This document shows positions 27,639-35,402 of a DNA stretch of 64,000 bases, piece after piece. Source of the stretch: Sipunculus nudus (taxonomy: Eukaryota > Annelida > Sipuncula > Golfingiida > Sipunculidae); NCBI GenBank assembly GCA_026874595.1, contig JAPPUL010000095.1:558001-622000 (forward strand), in the 5' to 3' direction. The notes beneath the pieces were generated by a model. It was not told the origin of the DNA. It saw only the letters and a program-made list of their open reading frames with translations, and made no database searches. The translations under genes were made by a program, and so were the position numbers. Numbering within the stretch: the stretch's first letter is position 1; each line of letters begins with the position of its first letter.

Positions 27639-28802
27639 ATGAACACGATAAAAGCGGCACTTATACTCTTTACACTAATAGTAGTATTAACAGAAAAAAC
27701 GAACGGGCAGCAAAAGATAAGAAAAGAAGGAGCTAAATTAGTAAAAAGACAAATAAATTATATAGGTATAATAAAAGAATGGGAAGCAAACAGCAGTAAA
27801 ACAAGACCTGACCAAATAAGGATAGACAAAAAAGACAAAGATATAATATGGTTTACCCAACCAAATAATAATAGCATAGGTCGTTTTAATTATCGAACAA
27901 ATAGTATGATAGAATACAAGGCAAGTAAAGAATATAGGCCAGATGGACTTGTACTTGACAAAGAAGGCAATCTTTGGTTCGGCGAGCAAAGCGCAGGGAC
28001 ACTAGGTAAATTTGAGCCGAAGACGAAAACGTTTAGGCATTACAAAGTTCCCTACGAAGATGCAAATCCCGCAATCCCAACAATAGATAAAGAAGGTATG
28101 ATATGGGTCTCAGATCATAAAAACAACAAAATAATTCGCTTTAACCCAAAAACACAAAGATTTGCTACAATAGGCTTACCAGTAAACATAAGCTGGGTAG
28201 TGGATTTGAAGGAGGACAAAGCCGGACGGATATGGTATACTTGTTATGGCTCAGACAGGCTTGGCTATATAAGCAAAGATAGGAAACAATTAATAGAGTA
28301 TCTATTCCCAATTAAAGGACTTGGCCCTGCATTCATGGCATTAGATAGTAAAGAAAACATATGGATGACGCTATGGAAGAGTAATAAACTTGCTCATTTT
28401 GATGTAAAGGCTAAAAAGTTCACATTATATCAAATGCTTGTAAGAAACCCAGGACCTGCGGCTATAGCATACAGTAAAAAAGACGATAGGCTATACTTCT
28501 CAACAAGCCATTTAAACTCGATAGTAATGCTTGACTTAAAAAGGCCAAGTATATTTCATATATTCAAAATACCCACAAAGCGCTCAGGCCAAAAAGACGG
28601 TCTTGTGGTAGACTCAAATGGCGTGGTATGGTTTACAGAATTTGATAAAAACAAAATAGGGCGTCTTAAAGTATATAAAAGCGAGAATATATCAGATGGA
28701 GATTTTAGTAATTATACTAAAGCTAAAAAGGCAAGGGTAAAAAAGATAGTGTTTAAAGGCAACGTTAAAACGAAGCGTTACAAAGTGTTTTGGAACGAGT
28801 AA
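27639..28802 (+). CDS. Secreted seven-bladed beta-propeller, virginiamycin B lyase-like
   Basis: A 387-residue exported protein: hydrophobic signal peptide TIKAALILFTLIVVLT ending near NGQQ, then seven copies of a blade motif of the form IWFTxxxxNxIGRF. Examples are DIIWFTQPNNNSIGRF, NLWFGEQSAGTLGKF, MIWVSDHKNNKIIRF, RIWYTCYGSDRLGYI, NIWMTLWKSNKLAHF, RLYFSTSHLNSIVML and VVWFTEFDKNKIGRL. Seven blades match Vgb/streptogramin-lyase-type propellers. Most such homologues are not proven lyases, so lyase activity or antibiotic resistance should not be assumed; a binding or scaffold role is as likely. AAAAGGAAG precedes the ATG. Confidence 0.85.
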   Translation: MNTIKAALILFTLIVVLTEKTNGQQKIRKEGAKLVKRQINYIGIIKEWEANSSKTRPDQIRIDKKDKDIIWFTQPNNNSIGRFNYRTNSMIEYKASKEYRPDGLVLDKEGNLWFGEQSAGTLGKFEPKTKTFRHYKVPYEDANPAIPTIDKEGMIWVSDHKNNKIIRFNPKTQRFATIGLPVNISWVVDLKEDKAGRIWYTCYGSDRLGYISKDRKQLIEYLFPIKGLGPAFMALDSKENIWMTLWKSNKLAHFDVKAKKFTLYQMLVRNPGPAAIAYSKKDDRLYFSTSHLNSIVMLDLKRPSIFHIFKIPTKRSGQKDGLVVDSNGVVWFTEFDKNKIGRLKVYKSENISDGDFSNYTKAKKARVKKIVFKGNVKTKRYKVFWNE

Positions 28803-28860
28803 AAAAGCCAAGACAAATAAAAACAAAGACGCACAAAAGTAAGGATTGGGTATTAAAACG

Positions 28861-29883
28861 ATGATAAAAGAAATACTTACAAAACTAGTTATGAGAGAGG
28901 ACTTAAGTAGTTTTGAGATGGAGAGGATATTAGAGGAGATAATAAAAGGGGAAGTAAAAGAGGCCCAGATAGGCGGGCTGCTAAGTCTTTTGCGAGCAAA
29001 AGGCGAGACAAAAGAAGAGATAGAAGCAGCGGTAAAAGTTTTACGTAAACACGCAACAAAAATAAGGTTACCAGAAGGGGCAGAAGGACTTGACATAGTG
29101 GGAACGGGAGGAGATGGTAAAAATACCTTTAACATATCGACGTTATCAGCGCTAGTAATAGCAACAGGCGGAGTTAGAGTTGCCAAACATGGGAACGTAG
29201 GAGTCTCAAGCAGATGCGGCAGTGCGGATGTATTAAATGAGCTTGGGGTAAAAATAAGAGCCGAGAAAGAGGTTTTAGAAAGATGTTTAAAAGAAGTAAA
29301 TATAGGTTTTTTATTTGCCCAAACCCTACACAAAGCGATGAAGGAAGTAACAATAGCACGTAAAAATCTTGGCATAAGCACAATATTTAATTATATAGGT
29401 CCCCTAACAAACCCAGCAGGAGTAAAAAGATACATCGTAGGAGTATCAAAGGATGATTTATTAAGTAAGTTTTCACATGTACTAAAAGACCTTGGAACGG
29501 ATCGAGGACTTGTTATACACGGACAGGACGGACTTGATGAGATAACGACATGCACAAAAACGAAAGGTTATGAAATAGAAGGCGGGAAGCTTAAGGACTT
29601 TCTACTAGATCCAAAAGATTATAGTATAAAGTACACAAATATTGAAGAGCTTTTAGGCGGGGATACAAAAGAGAACGCAAAGATAGTATGGGAAGTACTA
29701 AATGGGGAGGGCACTCGTGCACAAAAAGACGTTGTGGCATTGAATGCAGGATTTGGATTTTACATAGGAGGTATTTGCAAAGACGCAGGAGAAGGTATAG
29801 ACAAAGCGTATAAGATACTTAAGAGCAAATCAGGAATAAAGACCTTAAAGGGGCTAATAGAAGTCTCTAATATGTCAAGATAG
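28861..29883 (+). CDS. trpD: Anthranilate phosphoribosyltransferase
   Basis: Joins anthranilate to PRPP in tryptophan synthesis. The 340 residues include LGGLLSLLRAKGETKEEI-type helices, the PRPP loop GTGGDGKNTFNIST, VAKHGNVGVSSRCGSADVLNELG, and FLFAQTLHKAMK followed by IFNYIGPLTNPAG. The length is normal. A TTG at 28846 directly abuts AAGGA and is too close to be used, so ATG 28861 (MIKEILTKLVM) fits better. No other trp genes are in the window. The gene is flanked by a propeller protein and a lipoprotein, so it is a stand-alone copy. Confidence 0.94.
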   Translation: MIKEILTKLVMREDLSSFEMERILEEIIKGEVKEAQIGGLLSLLRAKGETKEEIEAAVKVLRKHATKIRLPEGAEGLDIVGTGGDGKNTFNISTLSALVIATGGVRVAKHGNVGVSSRCGSADVLNELGVKIRAEKEVLERCLKEVNIGFLFAQTLHKAMKEVTIARKNLGISTIFNYIGPLTNPAGVKRYIVGVSKDDLLSKFSHVLKDLGTDRGLVIHGQDGLDEITTCTKTKGYEIEGGKLKDFLLDPKDYSIKYTNIEELLGGDTKENAKIVWEVLNGEGTRAQKDVVALNAGFGFYIGGICKDAGEGIDKAYKILKSKSGIKTLKGLIEVSNMSR

Positions 29884-29924
29884 GAAAGGATGTGTAAGGA
29901 TAGGCAAGGATAGGCAAGGTTATG
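29883..29924. repeat. Repeated Shine-Dalgarno-like unit before a lipoprotein gene
   Basis: AAGGATGTGT, AAGGATAGGC, AAGGATAGGC and AAGGTT follow one another between trpD and the ATG at 29922. Each unit contains AAGG, so up to four purine-rich sites compete; only the last is at useful distance. Confidence 0.65.
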
Positions 29925-30725
29925 CTAAAACTTAGAAGGAATAATTGTAAAAGACTTAAAAGAGAGAAAAGCCCTACGATAAGACAAAGGATATTAATAA
30001 TATTTTGTGTATTGTTAATCTCAAGTTCGTGCAAAACACTTGTAACAGTAATAAAGTCAAACGATAAAGGAAAAGACAATGCACTCCTAAAAGATTTTAG
30101 CTATACCTACGACGTACTAATAAAGCGAACTAAGAAGAAGGTGGGAGAGGCAAAGATAATGTTTAGGACTTTAGTACGTAATGAACATATATTTTACGAA
30201 TTAAATCAAAAGATTAATATAAAAGCGCAAGAAAATATAATAACTAAATCACTTAAAATAGAGAGCGAATCTATCCTGACAAGAGGTTTTAAGGTAGTAA
30301 GATTTGGAGGACAGATAATAGAGGGAGAGAACAAAAGTATACGAAGCGGTTATTACAGTCCCCCATACTACTATATAGAGGAAGATTACAAAAGGTATAA
30401 ACTGCAAGCGTCAAGTCCGTTATTTTCGAGTGTAATAGAGCATTATATAATAAGTGCTAATATGTTAAAGCAACCTGGAGAGTATATAAACTACACATTT
30501 TTGAATTTAGTATCTTTGAACGCAGAAGAGGAGCGAATAACATTTGAGGGATATGAAGATAATGTATTCAATGAGCCGGGTGGCAAAAGAGAGATTAAGG
30601 AGTATATAACACGCAATCACGGAAGTAATTACGAAAGTCGTTATAAGGTAGACCGAGCAAATCGAGTAATAGAGAAAACAGATTTTGATAAGATATTGGT
30701 ATGGGAATTAAAGGAAGACAGTTGA
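29922..30725 (+). CDS. Hypothetical lipoprotein
   Basis: A 267-residue predicted lipoprotein. A long basic leader (residues 1-25) precedes the hydrophobic ILIIFCVLLISSSC, with C37 the likely lipidated residue. The mature part has alternating beta-like segments (FSYTYDVLIKRTKKKVGEAKIMFRTL; GGQIIEGENKSIRSGYYSPPYYYIEEDY) and resembles periplasmic DUF3108-like proteins only loosely. I do not assign a family. It overlaps the start of rsmI by a TTGA stop/start junction, so translation is probably coupled. Confidence 0.75.
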   Translation: MLKLRRNNCKRLKREKSPTIRQRILIIFCVLLISSSCKTLVTVIKSNDKGKDNALLKDFSYTYDVLIKRTKKKVGEAKIMFRTLVRNEHIFYELNQKINIKAQENIITKSLKIESESILTRGFKVVRFGGQIIEGENKSIRSGYYSPPYYYIEEDYKRYKLQASSPLFSSVIEHYIISANMLKQPGEYINYTFLNLVSLNAEEERITFEGYEDNVFNEPGGKREIKEYITRNHGSNYESRYKVDRANRVIEKTDFDKILVWELKEDS

Positions 30726-31477
30726 AGGGTGCTAACAAAAGGTGTACGGGAAAAATATATGTTGTTTCGACACCGATAGGGAACCTAGATGACATAACGC
30801 TAAGAGCGATAAAGGTTCTTGGAGAGGTAGATTTTGTTGTATGCGAGGATACAAGACATACCCTAAAGCTATTAAATCATCTAGGGCTAAAGAAGAAATT
30901 ATATAGCCACAATAGTTATAATCAAGAAAGAAGCATAAACCAAATCCTATTGAAGCTAGAAGATAGAGAAAGAAAAATAGCGCTTGTAAGTGATAGTGGA
31001 ACACCTTGCATATCAGACCCAGGCACAAAACTAATATCTAAATTAACAGAACAAGGACATGAAGTAATACCGATACCTGGTGCGAGTGCAGGGCTTGCCT
31101 TGCTATCAGTTAGCGGATTTAGGTTAAATGAGTTTATATTTGTAGGATTTCTATCTCGCAAGAAGGGCAAACGTCTTAATAAATTAAAAGAGCTTAGTAC
31201 GTTCAGAGGGAATATAATATTATACGAGTCACCAAAACGAGTAAGGGCTCTAATGCTATTAATAGAGGAAGTATTTAGAGGGAGTGAAGTTGTTATTGGG
31301 CGTGAGCTTACAAAGAAGTTTGAAGAGATTATACGTATAAACGTAGCAGAGCTTAGTAAACTAGAGTTAAAGGAGAAAGGTGAGTATACACTAATAATCG
31401 AAAACAAGTTAAAAGAGTTAAAAGAGTTAAAAGAGTTAAAAGAAGAAAAGAAAAAAAAGAAAGAAAAAAAAGTTTAA
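30722..31477 (+). CDS. rsmI: 16S rRNA (cytidine-1402 2'-O)-methyltransferase
   Basis: Methylates the ribose of C1402 in 16S rRNA. The protein has the full tetrapyrrole-methylase-type fold: IYVVSTPIGNLDDITLRA, CEDTRHTLKLLNHLG, SHNSYNQER, LVSDSGTPCISDPG, PIPGASAGLALLSVSG and LYESPKRV. The C-terminus is an odd low-complexity KELKELKELKEEKKKKKEKK tail encoded by tandem TTAAAAGAG units. I prefer TTG 30722, which overlaps the upstream stop and has AAAGGA six bases before; an ATG at 30701 is the alternative and lacks a site. Confidence 0.95.
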   Translation: MKGANKRCTGKIYVVSTPIGNLDDITLRAIKVLGEVDFVVCEDTRHTLKLLNHLGLKKKLYSHNSYNQERSINQILLKLEDRERKIALVSDSGTPCISDPGTKLISKLTEQGHEVIPIPGASAGLALLSVSGFRLNEFIFVGFLSRKKGKRLNKLKELSTFRGNIILYESPKRVRALMLLIEEVFRGSEVVIGRELTKKFEEIIRINVAELSKLELKEKGEYTLIIENKLKELKELKELKEEKKKKKEKKV

Positions 31478-31610
31478 AAAAAGCTAAAGTTTCTTTAAGA
31501 ACACACCGAGGCTAGTAGAAGCGGGAATAGAATATAAAAAAGGGAATATAAGTTATTTTAGTTAAAGTTAATTTAAAGAACAAAAAAGAAAAAAGACAAG
31601 GCAAAGTTCC

Positions 31611-31964
31611 TTGGATGAGAAAACCATGAATATAAAAGGGATAAGCTTACTAGAAAGCTTATTTAAAATAAGTCCCAAACAAAAAGAAGCTATAAAAGCA
31701 AATGAAAAAGATAGGGTAACGCTGTCAAATCCTACGGTACAAAGATACCTGATGACACAAGAGTTTAAGATAGAGAATCTAACCAAGATAGAGAAAATAA
31801 TTGAGGAATCAGCAGATGTCAGGTTAGATAAAGTAAAAGAGGTAAAAAAGAAGTTAAAAGACCCCCAATCGTATTTACAAGGTATAGACTATAAGGTACT
31901 ACTTAAAAAGCTTTTAGACCCGCAGTTTAAGTATTATATAAATAAACCAAAACAGACAGATTAA
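31611..31964 (+). CDS. flgM: FlgM-like putative anti-sigma-28 factor
   Basis: A 117-residue protein whose C-terminal half fits FlgM: LTKIEKIIEESADVRLDKVKEVKKKLKDPQSYLQG then IDYKVLLKKLLDP, matching the family pattern R-x-x-K-V-x-x-(K/L)-K...Y-x-(V/I)-D-x-x-x-(L/I)-(A/L)-x-x-L-L. FlgM binds and inhibits the flagellar sigma factor FliA until the hook is complete. Placement agrees with a sigma-28-like promoter before flaB in this window. The N-terminal half is divergent, and no other flagellar gene is adjacent, so this is probable rather than certain. Start TTG 31611 or ATG 31626. Confidence 0.6.
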   Translation: MDEKTMNIKGISLLESLFKISPKQKEAIKANEKDRVTLSNPTVQRYLMTQEFKIENLTKIEKIIEESADVRLDKVKEVKKKLKDPQSYLQGIDYKVLLKKLLDPQFKYYINKPKQTD

Positions 31965-32135
31965 GACATATAATATCATATAATATATGGATGAAAGGTT
32001 AAAAAGTTGCATATGTTGCAATCTTCTAGTCAAATAAGTAGCAAATAAAGCCGAAAACAAATCTATCAAAGCAAAAAAGTATCCAAACTTAAGAATTAAT
32101 AAGAGCAGCGAATTCTTTAACATATGGGGTAAGTA

Positions 32136-33308
32136 ATGATAAGTTTCTCAATGCCAACAAAGATTCTAGCAGGGAACGGAGTAATAGAACAGATAGGAGA
32201 GGTAGTTAGGGATTATGGTGAACGTATATTATTGGTCTATGATAAAGACGCATTAAAGGAAACAAAATACTTTGGCGAGCTTAGGAATTTACTTGAAAAA
32301 AACAGTTTTGGAGTCTTATTATATAACTGCTCTTCAACCGGAAGGAAGCTTAACATACCAAGTTATGAGCTCATAAACGAAGGAGCAAGCCAAGCCGCTA
32401 TAGCCAAATGTGACACGATAGTAGGGATTGGTTGCATAGGCACTTTATATGCCGCTAAATCTATATCCCTACTTTCAAAATCAGGCGGGAAGATAGAAGA
32501 TTATACAGGAGAACATAGAATTGGCATATCACCTGCTAAGAAAAAGGCAAGTTATATAGAAATACCAATAAGCTATAACCTAATTCCTGGACTAACAGAT
32601 ACAAGCTATATATCAGATAATAGTTTAGATGATCTTAAAGTTATGCCATCACGCGGCGAAAAGGCAGATTTAGTAATAATGGATCCGTCATTAATCTCGA
32701 TACAAGGAGGCAAGGAAAATGCTTATAATGGCATACATTTATTATCATTGGCAATAGAATCATTAATATCAAAACAAGTTAACCTACTAGGCGAATCGTT
32801 TTCCTTACAGGCAGTAGATATATTATTTAAATATTTAGAAAGTTTTCTAAAAGATACGTCTAACGTAGAATATAGAGAATTCATAATGAAGGCAACGATT
32901 TTATCTTCACTTGCGTTTGGGAATAGTACACCTGGAGTATCTTTTGCCTTGTCTTTACTGCTTAGCAAAGCACATAATCTAGAGCAAAGTATAATATCAA
33001 CAATACTCTTGCCTCACATAATGGAATTTAATGTAACAAGTGTTTCGAATGATTATCTTAGATTATATAATATGCTTGGGGAGAGTCGGAGTGATATGAC
33101 GGTGGTACAAGCGGCTGTAAAGATGATAGAGTCAGTTAAAAAGCTTATTGAAGAACTAGAACTTACTAAAAAGCTCTCAGAGCTTAATATAGAACGCAGC
33201 AACTTTTTAAAGGTCTCAAAAATAGCTTTAAGTTATGATTTTATGAAATATGCACCACAAGTTGTTGCAGAGGAAGAGTTAACCAATATTCTAGACTCGG
33301 CATATTGA
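32136..33308 (+). CDS. Iron-containing alcohol dehydrogenase-fold protein lacking metal ligands
   Basis: A 390-residue protein of the iron-ADH superfamily. It starts MPTKILAGNGVIEQIGEVV, continues with ILLVYDKDAL, the ADLVIMDPSLI segment, and NAYNGIHLLSLAIES, where the family has GMDALTHAIE. It then has GVSFALSLLLSKAHNLEQSI, where the family has HAMAHPLGxxxxxPHG, and LLPHIMEFN at the usual place. The canonical Asp and His ligands appear replaced: D to H and H to L in the first motif, H to F or L and H to Q in the second. The NAD glycine motif GGGS is GIGC. So it is probably not an active iron alcohol dehydrogenase. It precedes larB and larC by 43 bases, possibly one unit. Confidence 0.8.
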   Translation: MISFSMPTKILAGNGVIEQIGEVVRDYGERILLVYDKDALKETKYFGELRNLLEKNSFGVLLYNCSSTGRKLNIPSYELINEGASQAAIAKCDTIVGIGCIGTLYAAKSISLLSKSGGKIEDYTGEHRIGISPAKKKASYIEIPISYNLIPGLTDTSYISDNSLDDLKVMPSRGEKADLVIMDPSLISIQGGKENAYNGIHLLSLAIESLISKQVNLLGESFSLQAVDILFKYLESFLKDTSNVEYREFIMKATILSSLAFGNSTPGVSFALSLLLSKAHNLEQSIISTILLPHIMEFNVTSVSNDYLRLYNMLGESRSDMTVVQAAVKMIESVKKLIEELELTKKLSELNIERSNFLKVSKIALSYDFMKYAPQVVAEEELTNILDSAY

Positions 33309-33351
33309 TAAATCTTTACTCTCCAAAACTAGAAGGACAAGTAATATAAGA

Positions 33352-34128
33352 ATGACGAAAGAGAAGCTAAAAGCCTTGTTGGAAAGGGTACGAGGTGGAC
33401 AGGTAGCTGTAGATACTGCCCTTGATGAACTCGTTGGCTTTCCTTATAAAGATATAGAATATGCAAAACTAGACTATCACCGTGAGCTAAGACAAGGGTT
33501 TCCTGAAGTTATATATTGTAAGGATAAAAGCGAGGATGAGGTTACCAACATCTTAAACGCGCTTATTAAAAACAAGAAATCTAAAATACTTGCAACACGT
33601 GTTAATGAAAGCCTTGCCAAGAAAATAATGAATATAGATAAGAGATTTGAATACAAAAGTCGGGGTCAAGTAGCTTATTTATTAGATGAACAAAATAGTA
33701 CGAATAAACAAGTTGGGAATATACTAATAATATCGGCTGGGACATCGGATATGGGGATTGTTGAGGAGGCTTATGTTACCTCGTATGTGCTTGGTAACAA
33801 AACACATAATCTTATCGACGTTGGAGTTGCTGGGATACATAGGCTCTTTGACCATAAGAAGATGCTTGATGAGGCTAATGTAATAATCGTTGTAGCTGGT
33901 ATGGATGGGGCGCTGGCAAGCGTTGTGGGCGGACTTGTAAGTAAGCCGGTTATTGGTGTGCCAAGTAGTGTAGGCTATGGAGCATCGTTTCAAGGCTTAT
34001 CTGCTTTACTTGCAATGTTAAATAGTTGCAGTCCGAATGTGCTTACAGTAAATATTGATAATGGTTTTGGTGCGGCATATGCTGCATCCATAATAAATCA
34101 ACAGTGCTCAAAAAACAATCTTAACTAA
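33352..34128 (+). CDS. larB: Nickel-pincer cofactor biosynthesis protein LarB
   Basis: LarB carboxylates and hydrolyses nicotinic acid adenine dinucleotide to start the nickel-pincer nucleotide cofactor. The 258 residues have an N-terminal helical part and a C-terminal PurE-like (AIR carboxylase) domain: ILIISAGTSDMGIVEEAYVT, HNLIDVGVAGIHRLFD, VIIVVAGMDGALASVVGGLV, KPVIGVPSSVGYGASFQGLSALLAMLNSC and NIDNGFGAAYAASIIN. larC follows after 26 bases. The lactate racemase larA and the sulfur transferase larE are not in the window. Confidence 0.93.
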   Translation: MTKEKLKALLERVRGGQVAVDTALDELVGFPYKDIEYAKLDYHRELRQGFPEVIYCKDKSEDEVTNILNALIKNKKSKILATRVNESLAKKIMNIDKRFEYKSRGQVAYLLDEQNSTNKQVGNILIISAGTSDMGIVEEAYVTSYVLGNKTHNLIDVGVAGIHRLFDHKKMLDEANVIIVVAGMDGALASVVGGLVSKPVIGVPSSVGYGASFQGLSALLAMLNSCSPNVLTVNIDNGFGAAYAASIINQQCSKNNLN

Positions 34129-34154
34129 TAGACTATAATACCTAGAAATAAGTT

Positions 34155-35348
34155 ATGCAAAAGATTTTATATTTTGATGCCTTTTCAGGCTTAAGCGGAG
34201 ATATGATATTATCTGCTCTTTTTAATATGTTAGAACTCGGTGAGGAGTGGTTTTCAAAAGAGATTAACAAACTTGCCTTAGACAAAAGTCAATATAAACT
34301 AATCTTTAGAAAGGCTAAGGTAAGTTCCATAGAGGGTTTGACATTTAAGCTTGAAGAACAAAAAAAACAAGCTAAGCATCGCAATTTAAAAGACATAGAA
34401 AACATCTTAAAAAGCTCAAAACTAGATAAAGCAATAATAGATGATGCATTTAATGTATTTACGATACTTGCAAAAGCAGAAGGTAAAATGCATGGGAAAA
34501 GTATTTATGATATACATTTTCATGAGGTTGGAGCCTTAGATTCAATAATTGACATTGTAGGTATTGGCATAATATTAAATCGTATAAAAGTAGACAAAAT
34601 ATACTGCTCGCCTTTGCCTATCGGAAGAGGTTTTGTAAAATGTGCACATGGTCTAATGCCACTTCCGGCGCCTGCCGCTAGTGAGATATTAAAAGATTAT
34701 CCTGTTTACGGAGTGGAGGAGGAGGGGGAATACGTAACCCCAACAGGTGCTGCCATAATAAAGTATTACGCAAAACCAATAACAACCATTCCTCCTATGC
34801 ACATTAAATTCATAGGCTATGGGATGGGGAGTGCTAAAAGAAAACGTCCTAATATGCTAAGAACTCTTCTTGGTGAAATTGACACTGTTAATAAAAAATC
34901 TAATATGCTTTTGGTTGAAACCAATTTAGATGACATAAACCCTGAGTTAATGCCATATATAAAAGATAAGCTGTTTGAGTTGGGGGCTAATGATGTTTAT
35001 TCTACTCCTACTATAATGAAAAAGGGGCGATGTGGTTTAATTCTTTCTGTACTTTGCATCGAGCCTATTTGTAAAAACGTTATAGAATTAATATTCAAAG
35101 AGACAACTGCAATAGGAGTTAGGAAAACACGAGTTGAAAGAGAGGAGCTTACACGGAAAGTTATTAAAACTACTATTCCTGATATTGGGGAGGTTGAGAT
35201 TAAAGAAAGTTTTCTTCACGGCAAAGCTATACAGGTAAAGCCTGAGTTTGAAAGTCTAAAAAAGCTTGCTATAAAGCACAACATCCCTATTAAGGACCTA
35301 CACACTAAAGCACTTATGGCATACAAAACCAAAAACCAAAATACATAA
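34155..35348 (+). CDS. larC: Nickel-pincer cofactor biosynthesis protein LarC (single uninterrupted frame)
   Basis: LarC inserts nickel into the pincer nucleotide, a CTP-dependent cyclometallase. The 397 residues run MQKILYFDAFSGLSGDMILSAL, then the histidine-containing IYDIHFHEVGALDSIIDIVG, SPLPIGRGFVKCAHGLMPLPAPA, EYVTPTGAAIIKYY and LLVETNLDDINPELMPY in the C-terminal half. In Lactobacillus the C-terminal half is joined by a programmed frameshift; here no frameshift is needed. It follows larB as a two-gene unit, and the ADH-like gene at 32136 is just upstream. Confidence 0.94.
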   Translation: MQKILYFDAFSGLSGDMILSALFNMLELGEEWFSKEINKLALDKSQYKLIFRKAKVSSIEGLTFKLEEQKKQAKHRNLKDIENILKSSKLDKAIIDDAFNVFTILAKAEGKMHGKSIYDIHFHEVGALDSIIDIVGIGIILNRIKVDKIYCSPLPIGRGFVKCAHGLMPLPAPAASEILKDYPVYGVEEEGEYVTPTGAAIIKYYAKPITTIPPMHIKFIGYGMGSAKRKRPNMLRTLLGEIDTVNKKSNMLLVETNLDDINPELMPYIKDKLFELGANDVYSTPTIMKKGRCGLILSVLCIEPICKNVIELIFKETTAIGVRKTRVEREELTRKVIKTTIPDIGEVEIKESFLHGKAIQVKPEFESLKKLAIKHNIPIKDLHTKALMAYKTKNQNT

Positions 35349-35351
35349 CTT

Positions 35352-35402
35352 TATATATCAAGATTTATATATAAAGATTTATGAAATCAAGATTTATGAA
35401 AA
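35352..35402. repeat. AT-rich direct repeats between convergent larC and symporter
   Basis: Three copies of AAGATTTAT, two followed by GAAA, in 50 bases around the end of larC and the last codons of the symporter. No terminator hairpin is evident between the two genes. Confidence 0.55.

Noticed and set aside
34155-35348. Programmed frameshift in larC
   Set aside because: The gene is open in a single frame with both domains, so none is required.
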